A DNA stretch of 64,000 nt from Sphingobacterium pedocola. Lineage in GTDB: Bacteria > Bacteroidota > Bacteroidia > Sphingobacteriales > Sphingobacteriaceae. The DNA lies in contig NZ_MU158693.1 of NCBI RefSeq assembly GCF_015209965.1, forward strand, positions 285,138 to 349,137. Direction: 5' to 3'. Position numbers and translations under genes: made by a program. Below, piece after piece: positions 9,709 to 18,289 of this stretch. The notes below the pieces were generated by a model, which was given only the letters and a program-made list of their open reading frames with translations, was not told the DNA's origin and did no database searches. Each line of letters opens with the position of its first letter. Positions within the stretch are counted from its first letter, which is position 1.

Positions 9709-9911
9709 AGGACGGCACAGGATGGTTAAATCCGCTCTTCTTCGTAATTGGCAATTAGGTTATGATTTCTCAAAATTAGAACATTCGAAAAAGCAGATCT
9801 ACAGAGAACACTAGTTTTACACTGGAATTTTGAGAGACACCGACTAGGCTATTTTATAAAATTTTGTTTAACAATAAAAATTGACAAATATCGATTAAGA
9901 AATTTAATACC

Positions 9912-9919
9912 TATCTTTG
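9912..9919 (+). promoter_or_regulatory. -7 box TATCTTTG for the sensor kinase gene
   Basis: An exact match to the Bacteroidota -7 element TAnnTTTG. No good -33 TTTG lies 19-21 bases upstream (a TTGAC at 9881 is about 28 bases away). The box overlaps the alternative TTG start at 9917, which favours translation from the ATG at 9938. Confidence 0.45.
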
Positions 9920-9937
9920 AAAGAAAACCAGCCAAAT

Positions 9938-12088
9938 ATGTCGATTCCTTCTAAAAAAACTTCGCGGCTTCGAAGTTTACTCATTTATAGTCTCATATTT
10001 TCGTTTCTCTTTCTCAGCGTTATATTCGTATATCAATACGGTCAATACAGACTTGTAGAGAAAAGGTTAAATGCGGCTTACGCTGTTGGGCACACTCCTT
10101 CGGATGGTTTATATAAGCTTTTTTCCACCTATAGTGAGGCCGACAATCTTTTTAGACTATATACCATAGATTTCACAGCGGAGAATTATGCTGCTTATAA
10201 AGGTAAACTGGATACAATTAAATATTATGTCGATTCATTATCATCTCTTCCTATTGCAGAAAATCTATTCAACAACAGTGCTACAGTGATTGCCACGAAG
10301 GATAACTTGGCTATGGAATACGCCAACCTTAAAAAAAATGTGGATCATCTCATTTTATTTGCCAAAGACTCCCTATCGATATTAGCTGAACCTATTAGTA
10401 ATTATAAACCGCAAAAAAGCACTATCTCTACAGATCAAGTCATAAGTAAAATTCTAAAGGATACAAGTCATCTTGTGACTTTTCAGGATACCGTCATTAA
10501 CAAGAAAAAAAGCCTGTTTAGTCGGATATTTAATTCTAAAAACGACACATTAGTTTCCAACAGGTCTAACCAAAATTTTAATATCAATCAAATCGATCTG
10601 ATACAACGAAATATAGAAAATTTAGTAACACAACAGGAGAGAACATCAAATAGCAACATAAAAAATCTGCAGCGTGCCTTTTTAAAGTTACAAGAAACAG
10701 AAAGAATACTAATTTTTTCAAACTATCATTTATTAAACAATCTCAAAACCGGAATAGATCGCCTAAACCAGCATGAGCTGGAACTACGAGGAAAAGCAGA
10801 AGAACTTGATTTTATTCAATATAGGAAAAATACACAGCAATTCGGGCTACAGTTAGCAGGGGCTTTGGTCATTATGCTTTTAATGATCTTGTTTATTATT
10901 TACTATCAATACAACGCGACCACCTATGAACGAAAAATACGAAATGAAAAAGAGTATGCAAATAAGATTGCCGAAGAGAAGACTAGCGTACTTGCTACGA
11001 TAAGCCATGAGATACGGACCCCAATCAATGCGTTATTAGGTGTTGTCGATATCATCAAAAAAAGCAAAGGACTTAATACGGATGATCAAAAACTCATCCT
11101 GTCGGCTAATTATGAGCTTATGCTTATCAACAGTACGGTAAACGATATCCTGGGCTTAAGCAAATTGGAAACTGGCTCATTGCATGTTATTAACGAATAT
11201 TTTGCCCCTCATCAGCTGTTATCAGATGTTATAAAACTGCACACGTATCAAGCCGAAGCAAAAGGACTCCTCTTCACACATCATATCACTTTTGATCCGA
11301 AAATACAGATATATGGCAATGCACTGCGAATAAAACAGATCGCCTCCAATCTGATTGGAAATGCAATAAAGTACACCAAGAAAGGTTCTGTTGGTTTCTA
11401 TGCCCGAATAGAAAAACATAAAGACAAACAAAACATACTTATAGAAGTAAGAGACACTGGAATAGGGATATCCGATGAAAATAAAGCTCACATATTCCGC
11501 AAATATTATATTACAGAGACAAAAAACAAAGTTGGCGGATTCGGACTAGGATTGTATATTTCCAAACTTTTATGCGAACAATTAAATGGTAGTATTTCAT
11601 TTAATAGCAAATTTGGAGTGGGTTCGACTTTCACGTTATCGGTACCAATTGAGAAGCAACTTCTTTCTGAAGAAATATCCGAACCACCCACAATCGCTGA
11701 TTTACCAGATGATCTTCGCATCGTCATAATTGATGATAGTCGGATTAACTTGCTTTTTATACAGCAGTTCTTCGGTCAAAAAAAACATGTATATACCTTC
11801 GATGAGGGACAAGATGCGCTAGATTTCCTAAAAGATAATGATGTTGACATTATACTTACGGATATGCTAATGCCCGGATTAAACGGATGGGATATTCTTA
11901 ATAATATTAGGGGAACTGAAAAATATCAGCATATTAAAGTTTTCGCACTAACCTCAGAAAAAATGCTACTGGAAGGGCAAAACATTTCCAAATTCAAACA
12001 TGCATTTGACGGAATCCTCAGTAAACCCATCGATGAACAGGAATTCGTTATTACTCTACTAAAGAATTCACCACACCACACTCGTTAG
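9938..12088 (+). CDS. Hybrid sensor histidine kinase with C-terminal receiver domain
   Basis: 716 residues from the ATG at 9938; a TTG start at 9917 would lie inside the predicted -7 box. A transmembrane segment near the N-terminus (LLIYSLIFSFLFLSVIFVYQY) and a second at about residues 307-325 bound a periplasmic sensor of about 270 residues that I do not recognise. Then come HisKA (SHEIRTPINALLG, phospho-His at residue 357), HATPase (NLIGNAIKYTKKG; DTGIGI; GGFGLGLYIS) and a receiver (IVIIDDSRIN; acceptor Asp about 642 in LTDMLMPG; Lys in LSKPID). There is no DNA-binding output or Hpt domain, so it is not a hybrid two-component regulator of the PUL type; it must pass phosphate to a separate protein. 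Its place between the two glycan operons suggests it responds to the same substrate, which is inference. Confidence 0.88.
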   Translation: MSIPSKKTSRLRSLLIYSLIFSFLFLSVIFVYQYGQYRLVEKRLNAAYAVGHTPSDGLYKLFSTYSEADNLFRLYTIDFTAENYAAYKGKLDTIKYYVDSLSSLPIAENLFNNSATVIATKDNLAMEYANLKKNVDHLILFAKDSLSILAEPISNYKPQKSTISTDQVISKILKDTSHLVTFQDTVINKKKSLFSRIFNSKNDTLVSNRSNQNFNINQIDLIQRNIENLVTQQERTSNSNIKNLQRAFLKLQETERILIFSNYHLLNNLKTGIDRLNQHELELRGKAEELDFIQYRKNTQQFGLQLAGALVIMLLMILFIIYYQYNATTYERKIRNEKEYANKIAEEKTSVLATISHEIRTPINALLGVVDIIKKSKGLNTDDQKLILSANYELMLINSTVNDILGLSKLETGSLHVINEYFAPHQLLSDVIKLHTYQAEAKGLLFTHHITFDPKIQIYGNALRIKQIASNLIGNAIKYTKKGSVGFYARIEKHKDKQNILIEVRDTGIGISDENKAHIFRKYYITETKNKVGGFGLGLYISKLLCEQLNGSISFNSKFGVGSTFTLSVPIEKQLLSEEISEPPTIADLPDDLRIVIIDDSRINLLFIQQFFGQKKHVYTFDEGQDALDFLKDNDVDIILTDMLMPGLNGWDILNNIRGTEKYQHIKVFALTSEKMLLEGQNISKFKHAFDGILSKPIDEQEFVITLLKNSPHHTR

Positions 12089-12112
12089 TCGTAATAAAAA
12101 GATAAGAAATCG

Positions 12113-12158
12113 AAGATCTCCAAAGAGAATATTAGTGTGTATTCTCTTTAGAGATCTT
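12113..12158. terminator. Shared terminator of the kinase and the arabinofuranosidase operon
   Basis: Stem of 18 pairs in 19 positions (arms 12113-12131 and 12140-12158, one C/A mismatch) with an 8-base loop. It lies between convergent genes ending at 12088 and 12175. The T-runs are weak on both sides. Confidence 0.6.
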
Positions 12159-12174
12159 TCAAACAGGGACATTC

Positions 12175-14481
12175 TTATTTTAATAGCCTTAACTCAAAAA
12201 CTTTCACCGTTGGTTGTTTATCAACCGCTTTAAACGCGATCTTAAACGACTGATTATCCTTCAAGCTGTCCAACAAAGGTATTTCAATGACCTCAGAGAC
12301 AGATTGGCCCGAAGATTTAAAAACCTTTATAACGTCATCATTAATATGTATTTCGACTTGTTGGGCAACAACCGAATTGTCCAATTCAATTCGTAGGATT
12401 CGCGCATTTTCATCATATGGAAAAGTATACTCAAAAAAATCTGTTGTATTTCTCCAATGTCTATTATTCTCATAACCTGCTGTCGATTGGCTCATTTGGA
12501 TAAAATGATCGGATTCTGGCTGCTGTTGCCCACATATAATTCGATCTATGCTCCTAGCCTCCAACTCTTCATTTTGAGAAAATTGTTCATTGGCATTTTC
12601 ATACGGCCAATAAAGAATATACCGGCTATTATGTAACTGATAAAATGGTTCTAAAGCATACTCGACTATTTGTCCGCTATTGTCTTTTACATTTAATGCA
12701 AAACTCATTTCATCCACATCTTTTCGTTTAACCAAGTCAACTACATTAGCACGTTCTCCGTATAAAACAGGAATTTCGGAAAGATCCATTTTTTCACCTT
12801 TAGCGATATGTCCTCCTCGACTATCATCTGCATGTAATCCGGTGAGAGGAGATCCGTCGATTTTAGCAGATAACACGATCGGACCATATAAAAAAGCATA
12901 ATAATCAGACTTATCCGGTAATTGCTCGACAGCGACTTTCATATCAAACTCTACACGTACCCTATCCCCATCCTTCCATTTTCTACTCAGTTCGTAGAAA
13001 CCATTTGAAATTTTAACGCCATTGATTGGTTTACCATTTACATAGAATTTAGTGACCTCTGACCAAGCTGGTTTACGCACTTTGAAAGCAAATCGCTGGG
13101 TTTTGGTCAAATTAAGCGTAAACTCGGAAAAGTTTTGATCAGGAAAACTATTTATTTGCGTGACAGTAACGTCTTTTTCTTTCCAATTGACCTCCGAAGG
13201 AATAAACAGATTTACATAGAAGCTGTGTTTATCGTACGCATAGATCATTTCTCCATATTTCGAATGATTTTCGATACCTGACCCGACACAACACCACATG
13301 CTCGTATGCGGCTGAGAATATACACGATAATGTCCCGGTCTCATCTGCGTAAAATAAACCAACCCGCCTGTTGTTGGATTTTGGGTCGAAAGAATATGAT
13401 TATAGACCGCTCGTTCATAAAATTCGAGGTATTTGGATTGCGGATGAGTTTGAAACAGCATCTTACTTAATCTCATCATATTATACGTATTACAGGTTTC
13501 CGGACCTTCCACACTTTCGATCATTTTAGAAAAGTCCGTGGTTGGATGAAAATGCTCGCCGGCTGAATTCCCTCCAATTACTACACTACGCTCTGTCGTA
13601 ACTTTATCCCAAAAATATTCCGACGCACGATCCCAAGAAGCATTCTGATCCAAATCAGCGATACGTTTGTAACCGATTACTTTTGGAATTTGTGTATTCG
13701 CATGCAATCCTGTTAACTGGTCTACACCCTCTAACAAGGGATTCAAAATAGACTGATGGGAAAACTGCTTAGACAACGTCAAATATTTGGCATTTTTCGT
13801 AAAACTGTATACATCTGCAAATACTTCATTAAGTCCACCATGCTCGCTGACTAATATATTTTGAATCTGCTGATCCGATAGCGCCGAGACTTCTTCTATC
13901 ATCCAATCCGTAAAATCCACCAACATCTGTCTTGCCTGCTCAGAACCCGTATACAAATATGCATCTCGTAGCCCCGCATAGGTCTTATGAATATTATATA
14001 AAGGAACCCATTTGCCGTTCAAATCAAAATTTCCAGCTTTAATTTCTCCCCTTTTTATTTCCTCCCAGATTTTCAAACCTTGCGGTACACCTCCTATATA
14101 ACCGTTACCGTTTTTCTTTTGCACGGTTTGTAGTACATCAAGCATATAATCCAAACGCCTTTTAACCGCTACGTCATTATCTGCAGCATACAATAAAGAT
14201 AAAGCAGACAAATAATGCCCCCCTATATGCCCGTCCAATCCAGTATTTTCCCAATTTGTATACTGTTCTTTTTTAGTATTCAGTCCCGCCTCTTTTAGAA
14301 ATGGAGCTAGCAGACGGTCTGGATCCATTTCAAGGATGTACTTCTTGTTTAAATTCTGTGCATTTAAAAACGGGCTCTTTAATAACTTTACGTCTGTATT
14401 ATCAAAATAATGCACTTGTGCACTAGCGCTATGCAATGTCAGAAAAATGATAACAACATAAATAACATGTACTAATTTCAT
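12175..14481 (-). CDS. Beta-L-arabinofuranosidase, GH127/GH146 (DUF1680) family
   Basis: 768 residues with a signal peptide (MKLVHVIYVVIIFLTLHSASA), so periplasmic or surface exposed. The (alpha/alpha)6 domain carries GLDGHIGGHYLSALSLLYAA (about 81-100). The zinc-binding and nucleophile set known from HypBA1 (Glu-x-Cys and Cys-Cys) is visible as E328-T-C330 in VEGPETCN and C397-C398 in MWCCVGSGIE, so the enzyme should be active. The C-terminal 130 residues form a beta-sandwich accessory domain (DUF6805-like). The enzyme removes beta-L-arabinofuranose from pectic glycans. Its ATG overlaps the TGA of the GH51 gene by four bases (ATGA), implying translational coupling. GH146 rather than GH127 is my guess from the long form. 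Confidence 0.9.
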   Translation of the reverse strand: MKLVHVIYVVIIFLTLHSASAQVHYFDNTDVKLLKSPFLNAQNLNKKYILEMDPDRLLAPFLKEAGLNTKKEQYTNWENTGLDGHIGGHYLSALSLLYAADNDVAVKRRLDYMLDVLQTVQKKNGNGYIGGVPQGLKIWEEIKRGEIKAGNFDLNGKWVPLYNIHKTYAGLRDAYLYTGSEQARQMLVDFTDWMIEEVSALSDQQIQNILVSEHGGLNEVFADVYSFTKNAKYLTLSKQFSHQSILNPLLEGVDQLTGLHANTQIPKVIGYKRIADLDQNASWDRASEYFWDKVTTERSVVIGGNSAGEHFHPTTDFSKMIESVEGPETCNTYNMMRLSKMLFQTHPQSKYLEFYERAVYNHILSTQNPTTGGLVYFTQMRPGHYRVYSQPHTSMWCCVGSGIENHSKYGEMIYAYDKHSFYVNLFIPSEVNWKEKDVTVTQINSFPDQNFSEFTLNLTKTQRFAFKVRKPAWSEVTKFYVNGKPINGVKISNGFYELSRKWKDGDRVRVEFDMKVAVEQLPDKSDYYAFLYGPIVLSAKIDGSPLTGLHADDSRGGHIAKGEKMDLSEIPVLYGERANVVDLVKRKDVDEMSFALNVKDNSGQIVEYALEPFYQLHNSRYILYWPYENANEQFSQNEELEARSIDRIICGQQQPESDHFIQMSQSTAGYENNRHWRNTTDFFEYTFPYDENARILRIELDNSVVAQQVEIHINDDVIKVFKSSGQSVSEVIEIPLLDSLKDNQSFKIAFKAVDKQPTVKVFELRLLK

Positions 14482-17066
14482 TTTTTTGTTAATTTAAATA
14501 TAGTTAAGGAATAGGGCTGTAATTTCAGTTGGTTTAAACACTGCAAATCGACGACTGACTTAGCGGGTTTAACCGTCTTCGAACTTGGCACGTCATTTAA
14601 CTCGGTTTTCTCTATGTTAGCATCAAATGATGTTAAATGAGCTGTATCGACTTCAATTTCTGCCGTGACAGGTAACATATTAACCATTTTCAGAATTAAC
14701 TCGCTTTTATTTTCATGCCAAACCACTGAGGTCGCGATACGACTTGTGACCTTGAAATCAGTTGAGTGTATACGGATAGTATTATCAACATAATGTGTAC
14801 CGGCATTTTCACCAAACAACTTTTGTACCTCATAACCGACCGTTGGTTTTACCTCATCATTATTGAAATAAATCAGATCTGGATTCCACTGTGTAAATCC
14901 TTCTTTCGCTAATAAAGGTGCATACGAAGTCATTTCCACAATATCCCCATTACGCTCTAAGGCGGTTAGATGAATAGCTTCTGCTAAGGCAGTTTCCAAA
15001 TTATTTGGCCTTCCGGGCAAATGAGCGGCATACTCGCCAAGATAAACTTTAGCCTTATTTCTGTCATATCGGTCGTAAAAATCCTGATTATAAATAAACC
15101 ATCCCGGTGTTTGGTAATAATGTTCATCCATCATGGGTATATTCAGTTTATCAGCGATATTCCAACCTTCAACATAATCTGTCCCCTCATTGAAAGGTCC
15201 GGCTGTACCTATAACAATTATTTCAGGATATTTTGCCTTGATGGCATTGAAAATCAAGGTAAAACGTTCCTCAAAAATATCCGTGATCAGATCTTCATTG
15301 CCAATGCCTAAATATCTCAAATTGAACGGCTCGGGATGGCCTGCCGCTGCTCTTTTTTTGCCCCAATAGGTATTTCTATCGCCATTGGCGTATTCGATCA
15401 GATCTAAAATATCTTGGATGTAGTTATCCATTTCATGTAAGGGAATACCACATTGTTGCCCCGCTCCACCATCAGAAGAATTCTGACAAGGCACACCTGC
15501 TGCAATTACGGGTAGGGGCTCCGCACCCAAATCTTTACAAAATTGGAAATACTCATAATAGCCCAATCCTACGGATTGGTGATACCCCCAAAGATTGCGC
15601 TGTGGCTTACGTTCTTCCAGTGGACCTATCGTATTCTTCCAATTGTACATATTGTGAATACCGTCTCCATGGGCTACACATCCCCCTGGAAAACGAACAA
15701 ATCGAGGGTGCATCGCTGCAATGGTCTCGGCCAAATCTTTCCTCAAACCATTTTTTCTTTCTTTAAACGTCTCTTGAGGAAACAATGAAACCATATCCAA
15801 TGCTACTTCTCCCCGACCTTGTGGTGTTATTCTTAATATTCCCTTCTTAGCATTCCCATTGGCTATTAATACCAAAGATTTTTTTTGCCATTTTTTGTTG
15901 AATGATTTCACGATCTGCTGGGCAATTGTTTTACCATTCTCGTCCAATAATTCCACCACAAAGCCATTAATATTGCCTTTAACATTCTTCACGAATACTG
16001 AAAAATCATATTTCTGCCCGTTGCGAACGACAATACCATCAAAGCCCTCATTCAATAATGCACCGCCTTCTGCTGTTACAGAGAGCGCGATGTAATTCTT
16101 GCTATTAATATGGACCGGGTTTAGGGTGTCTATTTTATGCGCAATCCCCTTCCCTTCTAATTTCCAGGATTTGAAACTATTCCAGTTGGCGTCCGAGCCT
16201 TTTTTATCGTGAGGATGATATTCAAATCCTCTATTTTGCACAAGTTCCGCATATAGCCCTCCGTCTGCCGCGTAATTGATATCTTCAAAAAAGATTCCCA
16301 TTAGGTAGTCGCTTATCCTCTTTTGGTCATTGAACTCGATTGAAAAATTTGCTTTAACCGATTTTAAATCTGCAAATCGGACCATATCATCTTCAGTACG
16401 TTCGTTGTGCAATAACGACTTATACGCTTCCAGTTTTTGCGCATTAACTATCTTGTCTATAACTTCCCACGCTACTTTATGAAGTGTCCCCTCTTCTTCT
16501 ATTCCATTTAAGTCAACCTTCACACGCTGTTTTCCATATGAACTCGAGTCCAGCTCTTTCACCTCTCCATAATTTATTAAATCTTTAGAGACCGCGCTGA
16601 AAGGTTTATTACTTTTTGGACTGAACCATGAAATGATATACTGATTACTAATTTTGTCGCAGCTTATTTCGGGTTTCGACACATTGTCGCCTACCAGCAC
16701 CTGTGGATACGATTGCCTGTACCAAAAAATCAAATCCTCAGAAGATGCAGATGCAAAAACTCCGTCCTGTTCATTAAGTTGCCAGATAGCATGCCATCTA
16801 TTATCAACACCTTTAATCAGAACAGGCGCAATCATTCTCTTTTGGGCGCCCCATGTTCCGTAATCCGAACGCACAAAACTGTGTTCCGGACCAACAAGGT
16901 GCCATTTCTTTTGGTCGATAGTCCACGCATAATGCAGCCCGTTCTTATTGTTATTTTTCGTTGTTGCATATGCAAATAGCAGTGCTGAATCTGGTTCGGC
17001 AGTAATTTTTGAATGCGCAGAACGCATCGCCACCAGCATGATTAAAAATAGACAAATGTTTTTCAT
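14478..17066 (-). CDS. Alpha-L-arabinofuranosidase, GH51, with an N-terminal propeller-like domain
   Basis: 862 residues with a signal peptide (MKNICLFLIMLVAMRSAHS). Residues about 25-205 look like part of a GH43/GH32-type five-bladed propeller (LHYAWTIDQKKWHLVGP, ISWFSP), not found in plain GH51 enzymes. The GH51 part runs from FSIEFNDQKRISDYLMGIFFE (about 241) through RFPGGCVAHGD to the end. Acid/base Glu591 lies in GIGNED and nucleophile Glu678 in YLGEYA, so it should be active on alpha-L-arabinofuranosides of arabinan or arabinoxylan. It is the first large gene of a two-gene operon; a 36-codon reading frame ends two bases upstream. Confidence 0.92.
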   Translation of the reverse strand: MKNICLFLIMLVAMRSAHSKITAEPDSALLFAYATTKNNNKNGLHYAWTIDQKKWHLVGPEHSFVRSDYGTWGAQKRMIAPVLIKGVDNRWHAIWQLNEQDGVFASASSEDLIFWYRQSYPQVLVGDNVSKPEISCDKISNQYIISWFSPKSNKPFSAVSKDLINYGEVKELDSSSYGKQRVKVDLNGIEEEGTLHKVAWEVIDKIVNAQKLEAYKSLLHNERTEDDMVRFADLKSVKANFSIEFNDQKRISDYLMGIFFEDINYAADGGLYAELVQNRGFEYHPHDKKGSDANWNSFKSWKLEGKGIAHKIDTLNPVHINSKNYIALSVTAEGGALLNEGFDGIVVRNGQKYDFSVFVKNVKGNINGFVVELLDENGKTIAQQIVKSFNKKWQKKSLVLIANGNAKKGILRITPQGRGEVALDMVSLFPQETFKERKNGLRKDLAETIAAMHPRFVRFPGGCVAHGDGIHNMYNWKNTIGPLEERKPQRNLWGYHQSVGLGYYEYFQFCKDLGAEPLPVIAAGVPCQNSSDGGAGQQCGIPLHEMDNYIQDILDLIEYANGDRNTYWGKKRAAAGHPEPFNLRYLGIGNEDLITDIFEERFTLIFNAIKAKYPEIIVIGTAGPFNEGTDYVEGWNIADKLNIPMMDEHYYQTPGWFIYNQDFYDRYDRNKAKVYLGEYAAHLPGRPNNLETALAEAIHLTALERNGDIVEMTSYAPLLAKEGFTQWNPDLIYFNNDEVKPTVGYEVQKLFGENAGTHYVDNTIRIHSTDFKVTSRIATSVVWHENKSELILKMVNMLPVTAEIEVDTAHLTSFDANIEKTELNDVPSSKTVKPAKSVVDLQCLNQLKLQPYSLTIFKLTKK

Positions 17067-17068
17067 AA

Positions 17069-17179
17069 TTATTTACCGCGGTTATTGATTAAGTAGGTGA
17101 TCAGACTTACGCTCTCGTGTCCTTGATTAAAAATGTGTATATGAATAAGCACAAGGAGAAATAAAGCGGCAATTCCCAT
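17069..17179 (-). CDS. Possible leader peptide ahead of the GH51 gene (36 codons)
   Basis: An ATG at 17179 opens a 36-codon frame with a hydrophobic start (MGIAALFLLVLIHIHIF) and a stop two bases before the GH51 ATG. The tight spacing suggests a translated leader or a small membrane peptide coupled to the enzyme gene. A weak promoter match, TTATTTTG at 17238-17231 with a TTG at 17264-17262, would put it within the mRNA. It may equally be chance; no family is recognised. Confidence 0.28.
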   Translation of the reverse strand: MGIAALFLLVLIHIHIFNQGHESVSLITYLINNRGK

Positions 17180-17290
17180 GGTTTATTTTGGTTGATTTCA
17201 ACTCTAAGGTAGAAATTTATTTTTATACGTCAAAATAACAATTATAAAACCCAGCCTAACGCAACTAGAATATTACAATTCATAATGCGT

Positions 17291-17962
17291 TTACTTCTTA
17301 GCGAAATGCAGAATAGAAAAAATGATGTATAGCACAAATATCATTGGTATCGCCAATACCTTAACTATTAAAACCAGTATAACGGATACGATAAGGAATA
17401 GGTATTTGAATTTATTTTCTTCCCACGCTAGTGAAGAAAGTTTCATGGAAAACAATCTCAATTCGCAGACGAGTAAAAAACTGCATGTCAATACAATTGC
17501 CAATAGTACGTATATATTTTGCAATATAGATGGGTATTGCACACCGATAAAGGGCAGTGAAATAACTAAAAATGTATTCATCGGCGTATTTACACCTATG
17601 AAATCTGAAGTCTGACGTTCGTCAATATTAAATTTCGCTAAACGTAATGCCGAAAATATGGTAATAATAAATCCTAAAAATGGAACATATTCATTTGTTG
17701 TCGCATTCTCCAATAATTTAAACATAACAGCTCCGGGAAGAAATCCAAAACTGATCACATCAGCCAGAGAATCCAGCTCTTTTCCGATCAGTGATTTTAC
17801 ATGCAACAATCTAGCTACCATACCGTCGAAGAAGTCAAAGACACCGGAAGCCAATACACAATAGAAGGCTGAGAGGAAATCACCTTTTAAAACAAAGAGG
17901 ATTCCGATACATCCGCTAAATAAATTCAAACATGTAATGGTATTCGGTATGTGTTTCTTCAT
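17291..17962 (-). CDS. pssA: CDP-diacylglycerol-serine O-phosphatidyltransferase
   Basis: 223 residues, all membrane. The CDP-alcohol phosphotransferase signature is complete: D43, D46-G47, A50-R51, G60, D64 and D68 in DFFDGMVARLLHVKSLIGKE and the residues that follow. It makes phosphatidylserine, the precursor of phosphatidylethanolamine, in the inner membrane. The start MKKHIPNTITCLNLFSG at 17962 fits the family; the ATG at 17971 adds three codons and sits in the T-run of the upstream terminator. It is a single gene between the arabinofuranosidase operon and rho, all on the minus strand. Confidence 0.93.
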   Translation of the reverse strand: MKKHIPNTITCLNLFSGCIGILFVLKGDFLSAFYCVLASGVFDFFDGMVARLLHVKSLIGKELDSLADVISFGFLPGAVMFKLLENATTNEYVPFLGFIITIFSALRLAKFNIDERQTSDFIGVNTPMNTFLVISLPFIGVQYPSILQNIYVLLAIVLTCSFLLVCELRLFSMKLSSLAWEENKFKYLFLIVSVILVLIVKVLAIPMIFVLYIIFSILHFAKK

Positions 17963-18289
17963 CAATTGCAATTAAAAAAGCCACCTAAAATTAGGTGGCT
18001 TAAACTTAGATAAAATGCTTTGCATTCACGAATACCTAATGTAAAAAAAATAAATTATGAGTAATTTGTTTTTATATGCAATTATAATCGCATTGAATAT
18101 AAAGGCAAATTTTCGGTTTACCTACGGTGAGCTCCCTACGATCGGTACCCCTCAGCCTTTAAAAACTCATTTATAGAGAAACCTGCATGAGCGACAACTC
18201 AAAAAAGATGTGAACAAAATAGCTCATGCATGCTTCACTGCCATTTAAAAATACTTTATTCAATTGATAAATATCAATAATTCGTGGGA
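17963..18289. other. Gene-free stretch between rho and pssA, possibly structured
   Basis: No protein gene is evident. It contains the terminator at 17974-18001, the 15-base word AAAATGCTTTGCATT (18012-18026, repeated at 27781), and a G+C-rich patch at about 18118-18160 with a repeated CCTACG flanking GAGCTC, which stands out from the AT-rich surround. A minus-strand small RNA or a long rho 3' end are both possible. Confidence 0.35.
17974..18001 (-). terminator. Hairpin terminator just upstream of pssA
   Basis: Eleven-base arms 17978-17988 and 17991-18001 (AAGCCACCTAA / TTAGGTGGCTT). On the minus strand the stem runs into CTTTTTTAATTGC. It would end a minus-strand transcript coming from the rho side, yet it is almost 290 bases past the rho stop codon. 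Confidence 0.7.

Larger units (their letters stand above)
9386..9937. promoter_or_regulatory. 552-base divergent control region between susC and the sensor kinase
   Basis: No gene is evident. It contains a perfect 8+8 dyad (9616-9633), a 9-bp hairpin with a minus-strand T-run (9677-9708), a perfect TAnnTTTG box on the minus strand (9771-9778) and another on the plus strand (9912-9919). I found no clear promoter close to susC itself. Confidence 0.55.

Noticed and set aside
17974..18289. SRP RNA, tmRNA or RNase P RNA in the rho-pssA spacer
   Set aside because: The conserved cores of these RNAs could not be found, so only an unnamed candidate is reported.
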